In this document: positions 27,658 through 37,089 of the stretch, in pieces
Layout: each line of letters begins with the position of its first letter
Numbering within the stretch: position 1 is the stretch's first letter
Source: Polaribacter sp.
Lineage (GTDB): Bacteria > Bacteroidota > Bacteroidia > Flavobacteriales > Flavobacteriaceae
Direction: 5' to 3'
NCBI GenBank assembly: GCA_029245785.1
Contig: JAQWOR010000066.1
Location: 27,302-91,301 of the forward strand
DNA length: 64,000 nt
Made by a program: the position numbers and the translations under genes
The notes under the pieces: model-generated
The model's input: the letters and a program-made list of their open reading frames with translations, nothing else
What the model was told of the DNA's origin: nothing
The model's database searches: none

Positions 27658-28425
27658 AAAGGCTTCTAAAAATCGTAAAACCTCAGTGTAAAAATCAGTA
27701 GGATTTTCTGCATGTAGCCAATGTCCTGAATTTTTGATTGTAACAATGGCTGAGTTTGGAAAATGAGCGCCAATCAACGGTGCTTCATCAGCAGAAATAT
27801 AATCAGAGTTTTCGCCTTTTAAAAATAAGGTTTCTCCTTCAAAAGTTGTAAACGATGGCAAGGCAACACCAACTTCATCGTTATTTTCTGTCAGAGCTTG
27901 TAAGTTAAAACGAAAGGCTAGCCTCCCTTTTTCTTTCCAATACACATTTTTTAGTAAAAACTGACGAACTCCTACAATCGGAATCCGCTCTGCAAGCTTT
28001 TCATCAACCAATTTACGAGTGTGTTGTATTGAAAAGTCAATGGAGTTTAACCCTTGTAAAATTTCATCATGATGTGGTTTATAGGCCTTCGGAGAAATAT
28101 CTACAACCACTAGTTTTTTAACAAGTTCTGGGTAACTTACAGCAAACAACATCACTGTTTTTCCGCCCATAGAGTGCCCTAATAAATACATTTTTTCTAA
28201 CTGATGATGAACTACATACCTGTATAAATCTTCAACCAACAGCGCATAGTCAAACTCTTCTGAATGAAAACTACGTCCGTGATTTCGTTGATCTATGAGA
28301 TGCACCTCATAATTTTCCGAAAACTTGATTCCAAGTGATTTCCAATTATCACCCATACCAAAATAACCGTGCAAAATTAATAACGGCGCTCCTTGTCCTA
28401 AGATTTTAGAATGTAATATGCTCAT
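27643..28425 (-). CDS. Alpha/beta-fold hydrolase, YbfF-like
   Basis: A 260-residue hydrolase. The nucleophile elbow is GHSMGGKT, the oxyanion region follows LLILHGYFGMGDNW, and the catalytic His is probably in NSGHWLHAENP. The N-terminal pattern with DQRNHGRS is typical of YbfF-like esterases. The substrate is unknown. The final residues (PARF) and stop codon come from the REP-like palindrome, so the C-terminus has been remodelled by the repeat. It lies 25 nt downstream of pdxJ on the same strand, probably cotranscribed. Confidence 0.9.
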   Translation of the reverse strand: MSILHSKILGQGAPLLILHGYFGMGDNWKSLGIKFSENYEVHLIDQRNHGRSFHSEEFDYALLVEDLYRYVVHHQLEKMYLLGHSMGGKTVMLFAVSYPELVKKLVVVDISPKAYKPHHDEILQGLNSIDFSIQHTRKLVDEKLAERIPIVGVRQFLLKNVYWKEKGRLAFRFNLQALTENNDEVGVALPSFTTFEGETLFLKGENSDYISADEAPLIGAHFPNSAIVTIKNSGHWLHAENPTDFYTEVLRFLEAFPARF

Positions 28426-28450
28426 TGATTCAATTGCTTAGAAAATTCGA

Positions 28451-29164
28451 TTATTTTAACTTTTGCAAATACATATTCACCACATTCTCCAATCCTAAAT
28501 ACAACGACTCAGAAATCAACGCATGACCAATAGAAACCTCTGCTAAATTTGGGACATTCTCCTTAAAAAATTTGATGTTTTCTAAGCTTAAGTCATGCCC
28601 AGCATTAATTCCCATTCCCAATTCATGAGCTAAAATTGCCGCTTCTGCATAGGGTTTTATTGCCGCTGTATTTCCTAAATTAAACTGAGTGGCAAATACT
28701 TCTGTATACAGTTCTATTCGGTCTGCTCCCGTTTTTGCTGCTGCTTCAATTAAGTGCAAATCGGTATCAATAAAAATAGAGGTTCGTATTTTGTGTTGCT
28801 TAAACGTTGCAATTATTTCTTGTAAAAAAGATTGATTTTTTAGGGTATCCCAACCTGCATTTGAGGTCAATGCATCAATTCCGTCTGGCACTAAAGTTAC
28901 TTGCGTTGGTTTTATTTCCAACACCATGTCTACAAATTTTTGAATTGGATTTCCTTCAATATTGTATTCTGTACTTACAATATCTTTTAAATCATAGGCG
29001 TCTTGATAGCGAATATGACGCTCATCTGGTCTTGGGTGCACAGTAATTCCCTCTGCTCCAAAACGTTGAATATCTGTAGCAACTTTTAACAAATTTGGCA
29101 CGTCTCCACCACGTGAATTACGCAATGTTGCTATTTTATTTACATTTACACTTAACTTTGTCAT
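28451..29164 (-). CDS. pdxJ: Pyridoxine 5'-phosphate synthase
   Basis: A 237-residue TIM-barrel enzyme joining 1-deoxyxylulose 5-phosphate with 3-amino-2-oxopropyl phosphate in the DXP-dependent vitamin B6 pathway. Family blocks [30 protein letters not shown] and [13 protein letters not shown] are present. Start ATG 29164 is clear. It is divergent from the CBS-nadK genes. Confidence 0.95.
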   Translation of the reverse strand: MTKLSVNVNKIATLRNSRGGDVPNLLKVATDIQRFGAEGITVHPRPDERHIRYQDAYDLKDIVSTEYNIEGNPIQKFVDMVLEIKPTQVTLVPDGIDALTSNAGWDTLKNQSFLQEIIATFKQHKIRTSIFIDTDLHLIEAAAKTGADRIELYTEVFATQFNLGNTAAIKPYAEAAILAHELGMGINAGHDLSLENIKFFKENVPNLAEVSIGHALISESLYLGLENVVNMYLQKLK

Positions 29165-29181
29165 CTTAAAAATCTAAAATG

Positions 29182-29189
29182 CAAAAGTA
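29182..29189 (-). promoter_or_regulatory. -7 element (TACTTTTG) for pdxJ
   Basis: TACTTTTG on the minus strand, 17 nt upstream of pdxJ. On the plus strand TATATTCG (29223-29230), one mismatch from consensus, may serve the divergent CBS gene. Confidence 0.4.
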
Positions 29190-29236
29190 CTCATTTCAAT
29201 AAAATTATTCAGCATTTTAGCCTATATTCGTAGCTA

Positions 29237-29893
29237 ATGAACATGACTGATTACATACTGAAAGATTTCACCCCCTTAACACTACAAAGCACTGTAAGTC
29301 AGGCGCAAGCGCTATGCATAGAACACGCCGTATCTCATGTTCCAATTATAAAAGGTGCTAAATTGATTGGGTGTTTTTCTCAAAATGACATACAATCATT
29401 AGAAGACAAAAACCAAAAGCTTTCTGATTTTACTGATGTATTCGATCATTTTTGTGCGCACATTTCTGAATCTGCATTAGAATTTTTAAAGATCTTTGCC
29501 GATAATGACGCAAATATTATCCCGGTGATCGACACCAACAACTACATTGGCTATTATGAGCTAAACACCGTTTTAGAACTCTTTTCTTCCACGCCTTTTT
29601 TAACTACGGATGGTTTTATTTTAGTGGTAGAAAAAAACAGCAAAGAATACTCCATGAGCGAAGCTGTTCAAATTATTGAGTCGAACAATGCTATTTTATT
29701 AGGTTGTTTTATTTCTCATAAAACAACTGATAAAGTTGAATTGACCTTAAAAGTAGTTTCTCAAGAAATCAATGAAATTATCCAAACTTTTAGGCGCTAC
29801 AACTACGTAATCATTACAGAACATACCGATGATTTTTATTTAGAAGAGCTCAAAAACAGAGCAGATTATCTGCAAAAATACTTAAATACCTAA
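29237..29893 (+). CDS. CBS-domain protein upstream of NAD kinase
   Basis: A 218-residue soluble protein. Residues about 5-120 resemble a CBS pair (VSHVPIIKGAKLIGCFSQNDI and NIIPVIDTNNYIGYYELN), which usually bind adenosyl nucleotides; the C-terminal third looks ACT-like. ATG 29243 (MTDYILKDF) is an alternative start and may be the true one. It precedes nadK by 3 nt. A link to adenylate or NAD(P) sensing is plausible from context only. Confidence 0.85.
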   Translation: MNMTDYILKDFTPLTLQSTVSQAQALCIEHAVSHVPIIKGAKLIGCFSQNDIQSLEDKNQKLSDFTDVFDHFCAHISESALEFLKIFADNDANIIPVIDTNNYIGYYELNTVLELFSSTPFLTTDGFILVVEKNSKEYSMSEAVQIIESNNAILLGCFISHKTTDKVELTLKVVSQEINEIIQTFRRYNYVIITEHTDDFYLEELKNRADYLQKYLNT

Positions 29894-29896
29894 ACG

Positions 29897-30796
29897 ATGA
29901 AAAAAGTAGCTATTTACGGACAGCCCTATAATGCTGCAGCCATAAAAGAGGTTCTTATTTTATTAGAAGAGCTAGAGAAAAAAAACATTGTTGCTTTTTT
30001 TGAAGAAAACTTCTACAACTTATTCAGCAAAGATAAATCACTTCCAAGAAAATATCCAACATTTTCGCATTTCAATGATTTAAACAATTCTTTTGATTTT
30101 CTTTTTACCATAGGTGGTGATGGAACCATTTTAAGAGCTGTAACCTATATTAGAGATTTAGACATTCCTATTTTAGGAATAAATACTGGTAGGCTAGGTT
30201 TTTTAGCAACCATACAAAAAGACGAAATTAAAGAAGCCATCGAATTGCTCTTAAAAAAAGAATATGACATCCAAGAAAGAGCCTTACTAAGCGTAAAAAC
30301 AATACCAGAAACTGATGCTTTTTCAGAATTCTATTTTGCATTGAACGAAATTACCGTTGCTCGTAAAAACACCACCTCTATGATTGGTGTAAAAACCTAT
30401 TTAGATGACGAATATTTAACTAATTATTGGGCAGATGGACTTATCATTTCTACACCCACAGGTTCTACAGGATATTCCTTAAGTTGTAACGGCCCCGTGG
30501 TTTTGCTAAATTCTAAAAGCATTATCATTACCCCTATTGCGCCACATAATTTAAATGCACGTCCATTAATTATTTCTGACAACACAAAAATTAGACTCGA
30601 AATTAGCGGTAGAGAAAACGATTTTCTAATGTCTTTAGATTCTCGCATTGCTACAATTGAGAAAAAAACACAACTTTTTATAGAAAAAGCGCCCTTCACC
30701 ATTCAAAGTATCTTATTCAAAAACCAATCGTTTTTAAAGACACTAAGAGGTAAATTATTATGGGGCGAAGACACTAGGAATAAGCCAAATACTTAA
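29897..30796 (+). CDS. nadK: NAD kinase
   Basis: A 299-residue kinase making NADP from NAD with ATP. The catalytic motif is TIGGDGTILRA, followed by NTGRLGFLA and the substrate loop STPTGSTGYSLS. Length is normal for a bacterial PpnK. Confidence 0.95.
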   Translation: MKKVAIYGQPYNAAAIKEVLILLEELEKKNIVAFFEENFYNLFSKDKSLPRKYPTFSHFNDLNNSFDFLFTIGGDGTILRAVTYIRDLDIPILGINTGRLGFLATIQKDEIKEAIELLLKKEYDIQERALLSVKTIPETDAFSEFYFALNEITVARKNTTSMIGVKTYLDDEYLTNYWADGLIISTPTGSTGYSLSCNGPVVLLNSKSIIITPIAPHNLNARPLIISDNTKIRLEISGRENDFLMSLDSRIATIEKKTQLFIEKAPFTIQSILFKNQSFLKTLRGKLLWGEDTRNKPNT

Positions 30797-30877
30797 AACA
30801 TTTCAACAATAAATCTTCAAAATAGTTGTTATTCAAAAAAGACGAGTTATTAACTTTATAAAGCAAATTGAATTAAC

Positions 30878-30885
30878 TATATTTG
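30878..30885 (+). promoter_or_regulatory. -7 element (TATATTTG) for the DUF6089-uppS-bamA group
   Basis: TATATTTG followed by CACGC, 15 nt before the ATG at 30901. No clear -33 TTG. Confidence 0.5.
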
Positions 30886-30900
30886 CACGCTATTTTCGAG

Positions 30901-31578
30901 ATGAAGAGACAAGTTTTAACAATGGTATTTATTTGTGCAGCAAGCATTTCTTGGTCGCAAATTAATGAGATTGGAATATTTATTGGAGGCACAAACTACA
31001 TTGGCGATATTGGAAAAACAAATTACATTTCTCCAAACAAAATAGGAGGCGGCCTTCTTTATAAATACAATTTAAATCCCAGAATTGCCTTAAGAGGAAC
31101 TTTTAGTTATTTGCCCATTGAAGCAGATGATGCAAACGCTACAAATAGCATTAGAAAAAACAGAAATTATAAATTTAACAACAGTATAAAAGAGTTGACA
31201 GCAGGAATCGAATATAGTTTTTATGAGTATGATATCTCCTCGATAGACAAGGCGTCAACTCCGTATATTTTTGTAGGAGTTTCAGGATTTAGCTATAACC
31301 ATGCGATCTCTGAAACTGCTCCAAATACATATGCTTTTAAACATAAAACTTCTTACACGGTTCCTGTTGGGCTAGGATATAAAGCAAAACTGATACACAA
31401 TATTGCTTTTGCAATAGAAACCAGAGTGAATTATACTTTTGAAGATGATTTAGACTTTACAACAAGCACAATTCCTTCACTCAATTTTGCTGGAGAATCT
31501 AATGACTGGCATGTGTTTACTGGAATGTCAATTGTCTATACATTTGGAAGGCCCGCTTGTTATTTTGAATTTAAATAA
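30901..31578 (+). CDS. DUF6089 family outer-membrane protein
   Basis: A 225-residue protein with a signal peptide ending at SWSQ and a small beta-barrel body (GGTNYIGDIGKTNYI, LRGTFSYLPI, FVGVSGFSYN). It matches the family always found beside uppS and bamA in Bacteroidetes; its role is unknown. ATG 30901 gives the signal peptide directly; an in-frame start at 30883 would add six residues. Confidence 0.85.
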   Translation: MKRQVLTMVFICAASISWSQINEIGIFIGGTNYIGDIGKTNYISPNKIGGGLLYKYNLNPRIALRGTFSYLPIEADDANATNSIRKNRNYKFNNSIKELTAGIEYSFYEYDISSIDKASTPYIFVGVSGFSYNHAISETAPNTYAFKHKTSYTVPVGLGYKAKLIHNIAFAIETRVNYTFEDDLDFTTSTIPSLNFAGESNDWHVFTGMSIVYTFGRPACYFEFK

Positions 31579-31581
31579 TTT

Positions 31582-32331
31582 ATGACAAAAAAACGAGACA
31601 TCAATTTAGAAAAAGTACCTCAACATTTTGCCATTATTATGGATGGCAATGGAAGGTGGGCTAAAAACAAAGGGATGGAAAGGGTTTTTGGACATAAAAA
31701 CGCATTGACATCGGTTAGAGAATCTATTGAAGGTGCAACAGAAATTGGCGTAAAAGCAATTACATTATACGCTTTTTCTACAGAAAACTGGAATCGCCCT
31801 AAACTAGAAGTAAACGCCTTGATGAGTTTGTTGGTTTCCTCTTTAAAGAAAGAATTTTCCAGTTTTCAAAAAAATGGCGTACAGGTAAATGCTATTGGAG
31901 ACCTTACAAGTTTACCAAAAAAGGCACAAAAAACATTAAACGAAGTCATTGACACCACAAAAAACAATGCAAAAATCACCTTAACACTTGCTCTGAGCTA
32001 TGGTTCTAGAGAAGAAATTGTTAACACAATCAAAAACATATCTAAAAAAGTTGTTAATAACCAGATTCAAATTGAAGAAATTACCGAAAAAGTTATTAAT
32101 AATCATTTATATACATTTAATTTGCCCGACGTTGATTTAATGATTCGTACAAGTGGAGAAAAAAGAATCAGTAATTTCTTACTTTGGCAAATGGCATATG
32201 CCGAATTATACTTTACAAATGTACTTTGGCCAGACTTTAGAAAAAGTGATTTTTTTGACGCAATAATTGAATATCAAAATAGAGAACGCCGCTTTGGTAA
32301 AACTAGCGAACAAATTGAAAATTCCAAATGA
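31582..32331 (+). CDS. uppS: Isoprenyl transferase (undecaprenyl diphosphate synthase)
   Basis: A 249-residue cis-prenyltransferase making the C55 lipid carrier for peptidoglycan and surface polysaccharides. Signature IMDGNGRWAKNKG (catalytic Asp), FSTENW and the closing DLMIRTSGEKRISNF plus LWPDF blocks are intact. It starts 3 nt after the DUF6089 gene and overlaps bamA by 4 nt (ATGA). Confidence 0.96.
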   Translation: MTKKRDINLEKVPQHFAIIMDGNGRWAKNKGMERVFGHKNALTSVRESIEGATEIGVKAITLYAFSTENWNRPKLEVNALMSLLVSSLKKEFSSFQKNGVQVNAIGDLTSLPKKAQKTLNEVIDTTKNNAKITLTLALSYGSREEIVNTIKNISKKVVNNQIQIEEITEKVINNHLYTFNLPDVDLMIRTSGEKRISNFLLWQMAYAELYFTNVLWPDFRKSDFFDAIIEYQNRERRFGKTSEQIENSK

Positions 32332-34901
32332 GTAAACATACTATAATCGTAGCACTATTTATCATTAGCTTTTTAACATTTAATGCGCATGCGCAAGAAG
32401 TAAAAGAGGTAAAAAACACTGCAATTACTACCACTAACGACACCATCCCGAAAATAATTAAACCAACCGACAGCCTTCCTGTTTCTTTTGAAAAAGGAAA
32501 AGAATACCTTTTAGGAGGCATGACTGTTACTGGTTTAAAAAAATTCAGTGAAGAAACCGTTAAAATTTTTACAGGCCTTAGAATTGGTCAACTTATTAAA
32601 TTACCTGGCGATAAATTAACGAGCGCAATTAAAAAACTATACGAAACCAAACAATTTAGCAATGTTGATGTATACCTTTCTAAAATTGATGGGGCTGCAG
32701 TGTATTTACAATTTAATGTAACCGAATTACCACAATTAAGCAACATTGTTATTACAGGTGTAAAAAAATCGAAATCAAAAGAATTAAAAAAAGACACAGA
32801 ACTTAAAAAAGGAACCATGGTGACTTATAATTTATTAGTTACTTCTAGCAATTACTTCAAGAAAAAACACACGGACAAAGGATTCTTAAAAACCAAAGTT
32901 TCTATCAACACCGTAAAAGACACTACAGACGCTAACACCGTTAATATGTCTATTCATATTGACAAAGGGAGTCGCATCAAGATTAAAGACATCATATTTG
33001 AAGGAAACACCGCTTTTTCTAGCGGAAAACTCAGAGGAGAAATGAGCAATACCAAACAAAAAATGTTTGGTAGATTTTGGAAATCTTCAAAATACATTGA
33101 AGACAAATACAAAGAAGATCTAGAAAGCATCATTGAAAAATATAGCAGAGCAGGATATAGAGATGCGCGTGTTATTAGTGATGAATTGATCTGGAATGAT
33201 GACAATACCATTAGCTTAAAAATAGAAATTGAAGAAGGAAAACAATACTATTTTAGCGATATTCTGTATGTTGGAAACAAAAATTATACTGACAAACACT
33301 TGCAAAAGATTTTACGAATAGAAAAAGGAGATGTTTACAACGGTACTGTTTTAAAAGAACGCGTAAAAGGAGACGACTCTCCAACTTCTGTAGACATTCA
33401 AACCTTGTATCATAATAACGGATTTTTATTCTCTTCTATAAACGCTGTAGAAACAAAAGTAGAAAACGACTCTATTACGGTTGAAATCAGAATTCGTGAA
33501 GACGAACAAGCTACCATCAAAAAAGTAACCGTAATTGGAAATGAAAAAACCAATGATCATGTTATTTATAGAGAGCTTCGAGTAAAACCAGGAAGCCTGT
33601 TTAGCAGGTCTGAAATTATTAGATCTATTAGAGAAATTGGGCAACTAGGCTTCTTTGACGCCAATGTTAGTCCAGACGTAAAACCAGATTACCAAAACAA
33701 AACTGCAGACATTGATTTTACAGTGGTAGAGAAAGGAGCCAGCCAAATAGAATTACAAGGTGGTTATGGTGGCGGTGCCTTTATTGGTACTTTAGGTTTA
33801 TCATTTAATAATTTTGCCATCAGAAACCTCTTTAAAAAAGAAGCATACAAACCGTTACCAATGGGCGATGGTCAAAAATTATCGTTGCGTTTACAAGCGA
33901 GTAGAACCTACAGTACCTACAGTTTTTCTTTTACCGAACCTTGGTTAGGAGGTAAAAAACCGCAATCATTCTCTTTTTCTATCTACAACTCCAACCAATA
34001 CCAATTCAACTATCAAACGGGAATTGTAGACAAAAGTCAAAATTTAAGTATTATTGGAGCCTCTATTGGTTTAGGAAAACGCTTACAATGGCCTGATGAT
34101 TTCTTTCAATTATCTCAATCTATCAGCTACCAAAACTTAAGCTTAAACAATTACGGGTTTAGAATTGGCTCTGAAATCCTTAACAACGCCAGTTTAAACA
34201 ACTTATCATACGCTATTACTTTGAGCAGAAATTCTGCTGGACCAAGCTTAATATTTCCAACATATGGTTCAGAATTTAGCATTGGTGCAAAATTAACCTT
34301 TCCGTATTCATTAGTAAACAAAAAAGACTATTCTAACCTTGAATTGGCTGAAAAATACAAATGGATGGAATACTATAAACTAAGTTTTAAAGGAAAATGG
34401 TATACTGCATTTACAGACAAGTTAGTGTTAATGTCTAATATAGAAGGAGGCTTTTTAGGGCACTACAATGACAAAGTAGGCGCCGTTCCTTTTGAACACT
34501 ATTTTGTAGGAGGAGACGGACTCGCTTCATATCAATTAGACGGTAGAGAAACTATTGGATTAAGAGGGTATGAAAACAATCGATTATCTTCTATAAACGG
34601 AGGGACCATTTACAATAGATTTCAATTAGAATTACGATATTCTATCACTGACAAGCCATCTGCCTCTATTTATACCTTAGGTTTTTTAGAAGCAGGAAAC
34701 TCGTATGACAATTTTAACGACTACAATCCGTTTCAATTAAAAAGGTCAGCAGGATTAGGTATTCGTATTTTTATGCCTGCATTTGGTTTGTTAGGAATTG
34801 ATTTCGCTCACGGATTTGATGCATTGCCAATTTATAACAATGTGCCTGGCGCGCCTAAATCTGGTTGGCAAACGCATTTTATTATAGGAAGACAGTTCTA
34901 A
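32328..34901 (+). CDS. bamA: Outer-membrane protein assembly factor BamA
   Basis: An 857-residue Omp85 protein that inserts barrel proteins into the outer membrane. It has a signal peptide (about 1-23), five POTRA domains (about 60-440) and a C-terminal barrel starting near QIELQGGYGGGAFIGTLG. The substrate-exit gate motif is GLRGYENN. The final residues (IIGRQF) end in Phe, as is typical. It is coupled to uppS and followed by two ompH genes, the Bacteroidetes order. Confidence 0.95.
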   Translation: MSKHTIIVALFIISFLTFNAHAQEVKEVKNTAITTTNDTIPKIIKPTDSLPVSFEKGKEYLLGGMTVTGLKKFSEETVKIFTGLRIGQLIKLPGDKLTSAIKKLYETKQFSNVDVYLSKIDGAAVYLQFNVTELPQLSNIVITGVKKSKSKELKKDTELKKGTMVTYNLLVTSSNYFKKKHTDKGFLKTKVSINTVKDTTDANTVNMSIHIDKGSRIKIKDIIFEGNTAFSSGKLRGEMSNTKQKMFGRFWKSSKYIEDKYKEDLESIIEKYSRAGYRDARVISDELIWNDDNTISLKIEIEEGKQYYFSDILYVGNKNYTDKHLQKILRIEKGDVYNGTVLKERVKGDDSPTSVDIQTLYHNNGFLFSSINAVETKVENDSITVEIRIREDEQATIKKVTVIGNEKTNDHVIYRELRVKPGSLFSRSEIIRSIREIGQLGFFDANVSPDVKPDYQNKTADIDFTVVEKGASQIELQGGYGGGAFIGTLGLSFNNFAIRNLFKKEAYKPLPMGDGQKLSLRLQASRTYSTYSFSFTEPWLGGKKPQSFSFSIYNSNQYQFNYQTGIVDKSQNLSIIGASIGLGKRLQWPDDFFQLSQSISYQNLSLNNYGFRIGSEILNNASLNNLSYAITLSRNSAGPSLIFPTYGSEFSIGAKLTFPYSLVNKKDYSNLELAEKYKWMEYYKLSFKGKWYTAFTDKLVLMSNIEGGFLGHYNDKVGAVPFEHYFVGGDGLASYQLDGRETIGLRGYENNRLSSINGGTIYNRFQLELRYSITDKPSASIYTLGFLEAGNSYDNFNDYNPFQLKRSAGLGIRIFMPAFGLLGIDFAHGFDALPIYNNVPGAPKSGWQTHFIIGRQF

Positions 34902-34951
34902 AACATCTATTTTTATTTTTTAGACACGGCTTATTTAAAACAACTATAAAA

Positions 34952-35683
34952 ATGAAAAAAATAGCTTTCATCGTCGTTCTTTTGTGCACAGTGCAACTTT
35001 CCTCTGCACAAAAGAAACAAACATTGGCATATATTGATATGGAATACATTTTAGAAAATGTTCCAGAATATATAACTGCCCAAAATACGCTACAAGAGAA
35101 AGTAGAGAAATGGAAATCTAATTTAAAAAAACTCGAAAGGCATATTGAAGTCTTAAAGACAGACTTAGCCACAGAAAAAGCAATTTTAACAAAAGACTTA
35201 ATTGACGAAAGAGAAGAAAATATTACTCTTAAGCAAGAAGAGCTGACGCGGTTAGAAGCGCTTTATTTTGGTCCAAAAGGTGATTTGTTCTTATTGAGAA
35301 AGCAATTAGTAAAACCCGTTCAAGATCAAGTTTACAATGCCATTCAAAATATAGCCAAAAGAAAGAAGTATGATTTTGTTTTTGACAAATCTAGTGAGCT
35401 TGTAATGCTATATTCCAATAAAAAATACGATATTAGCGAACTCGTTTTATCTCGTATTGTAAAAGGACGGAAAATTAAAGAAATTAGTAAGAAGTCTTCA
35501 ACAAAAAAACAAGAAGCTAAAGCTAAAGCAACTGCTTTACAAAAAGCAAGACTAGACAAAAAAGCTGCTAAAACAAAAGAACTTCAACGAAGAAGAGCCG
35601 CGAAGCTAAAAGAGCAAGAAAAGAAAAGAAAATTATTAAGAGAAAAAAAAGACGCCTTAAAAAAGGAGAAAGAAGGAAACTAA
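34952..35683 (+). CDS. OmpH/Skp-family periplasmic chaperone with long basic tail
   Basis: A 243-residue protein with a signal peptide (MKKIAFIVVLLCTVQLSSA) and an OmpH-like coiled coil (YIDMEYILENVPEYITAQ). Skp-type chaperones carry unfolded outer-membrane proteins to BamA. About 70 C-terminal residues form a Lys/Arg-rich charged helix, absent from the next paralogue. ATG 34952 was chosen over an upstream in-frame start because it gives the signal peptide. Confidence 0.88.
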   Translation: MKKIAFIVVLLCTVQLSSAQKKQTLAYIDMEYILENVPEYITAQNTLQEKVEKWKSNLKKLERHIEVLKTDLATEKAILTKDLIDEREENITLKQEELTRLEALYFGPKGDLFLLRKQLVKPVQDQVYNAIQNIAKRKKYDFVFDKSSELVMLYSNKKYDISELVLSRIVKGRKIKEISKKSSTKKQEAKAKATALQKARLDKKAAKTKELQRRRAAKLKEQEKKRKLLREKKDALKKEKEGN

Positions 35684-35711
35684 AACAAGAACCATAATTA
35701 AATTAAAAGAA

Positions 35712-36221
35712 ATGAAACATTTTAAAACGTTATTATTAATAACTGTATTCACATTGGGATTAGGTGGTGTTGCAAATGCACAAAAATTTGGGCATATAGA
35801 AACAGATAAATTAATAGCTGGCATGCCAGCTACCAAAGCCATGCAAGTAGAATTGGAAAAAATGCAGAAAACGTATAAAGACGAAATTACTGCAATGGCT
35901 AAAAAATATGAAGAAAAGCTAAAAAAATATGGTGCTGAAGAAAAAGCTCAGACTCCAGAAACAAACGCAAAAAGACAAGCTGAAGTGCAACAAGAAAGAA
36001 GCAGATTAGCACAAGCTGAACAATTTGCTACGCAAGAAATGCAAAAAAAATACCAAGAAAAGCTAAAACCAATTTTAGAAAAAGCTCAAAAAGCAATTAA
36101 AGATGTGGCTGACGCAAAAGGATTGGCATATATCTTTGACGCATCTGCTGGTAAAGGGCTAATCGTTTTTGACAAAGGTGTTGATATTTATGACGCTGTA
36201 AAAGCAAAGTTAGGCTTCTAG
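35712..36221 (+). CDS. OmpH/Skp-family periplasmic chaperone
   Basis: A 169-residue Skp-like chaperone, normal length, with a signal peptide ending at VANA and the prefoldin-like coiled coil (KAMQVELEKMQKTYKDEI, then ERSRLAQAEQFATQEMQKK). It follows its longer paralogue by 28 nt and is closed by a strong terminator. Confidence 0.92.
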   Translation: MKHFKTLLLITVFTLGLGGVANAQKFGHIETDKLIAGMPATKAMQVELEKMQKTYKDEITAMAKKYEEKLKKYGAEEKAQTPETNAKRQAEVQQERSRLAQAEQFATQEMQKKYQEKLKPILEKAQKAIKDVADAKGLAYIFDASAGKGLIVFDKGVDIYDAVKAKLGF

Positions 36222-36244
36222 AAAACCTAACTCTATAAAAAATT

Positions 36245-36276
36245 AAAAAAATCCTACTTTAAAAGTAGGATTTTTT
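36245..36276 (+). terminator. Terminator after ompH pair
   Basis: Long perfect arms (ATCCTACTTT and complement, flanked by A and T runs) ending the uppS-bamA-ompH-ompH transcript. Confidence 0.85.
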
Positions 36277-36290
36277 ATTTTTACACTTCT

Positions 36291-37085
36291 ATGAATTCGT
36301 CGACAACACATCCTATTGGTATTTTTGACTCTGGTATCGGAGGCACTTCTATTTGGAAAGAGATACACGCCTTACTACCTGCTGAAAACACCCTCTATTT
36401 ATCAGACAGCAAGCATGCTCCTTATGGCGAAAAGTCTAAAGACGAAATCATTGAGCTTTCTATAAAAAATACAGAGTTCTTATTAGAGCAAAATTGCAAA
36501 CTTATTGTTGTTGCCTGCAATACAGCAACCACAAACGCTATTAACATTTTACGTAACACCTACGCCGTTCCTTTTATCGGAATTGAACCAGCAATTAAAC
36601 CCGCCGCTTTAAAAACCAGCACCAATACTATTGGAATTCTAGCTACAAAAGGGACCTTAAACAGTGCGCTGTTCGAAAAAACATCCAACAACCTAGATTA
36701 CAAAATTAACATCATAGAACAGGTAGGAGAAGGCTTGGTTGAGCTGATTGAGAATGGAAAATTACACTCTAAAGAAATGACTGCTCTATTAGAAAAACAC
36801 CTTTCGATTTTTTTAAAAAATAATATTGATTGTTTGGTGCTAGGTTGCACTCATTACCCCTATTTAATTCCCCAAATAAAAAAAATTATTGGGTCTCAAA
36901 TAACCATTATCGATTCTGGAGAAGCTGTTGCAAGACAAACAAAAAAAGTATTGGAAAAAAATCAACTAATACGTTTAGGCGCTCCTTCAAAAAATTGTCA
37001 ATTCTACTCTAATAAAAAAATTGATTCCTTATCGGAAGTATTGCGTGCATACAAAAATGTAAGCATTGAAAAATTAGCATTTTAA
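36291..37085 (+). CDS. murI: Glutamate racemase
   Basis: A 264-residue racemase making D-glutamate for peptidoglycan. The two catalytic Cys lie in VVACNTATT and LGCTHYPYL, and the N-terminal GIFDSGIGGTSIWKEI motif is intact. It starts after the ompH terminator and converges with the PorP/SprF gene with a 4-nt gap. Confidence 0.95.
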   Translation: MNSSTTHPIGIFDSGIGGTSIWKEIHALLPAENTLYLSDSKHAPYGEKSKDEIIELSIKNTEFLLEQNCKLIVVACNTATTNAINILRNTYAVPFIGIEPAIKPAALKTSTNTIGILATKGTLNSALFEKTSNNLDYKINIIEQVGEGLVELIENGKLHSKEMTALLEKHLSIFLKNNIDCLVLGCTHYPYLIPQIKKIIGSQITIIDSGEAVARQTKKVLEKNQLIRLGAPSKNCQFYSNKKIDSLSEVLRAYKNVSIEKLAF

Positions 37086-37089
37086 ATGT

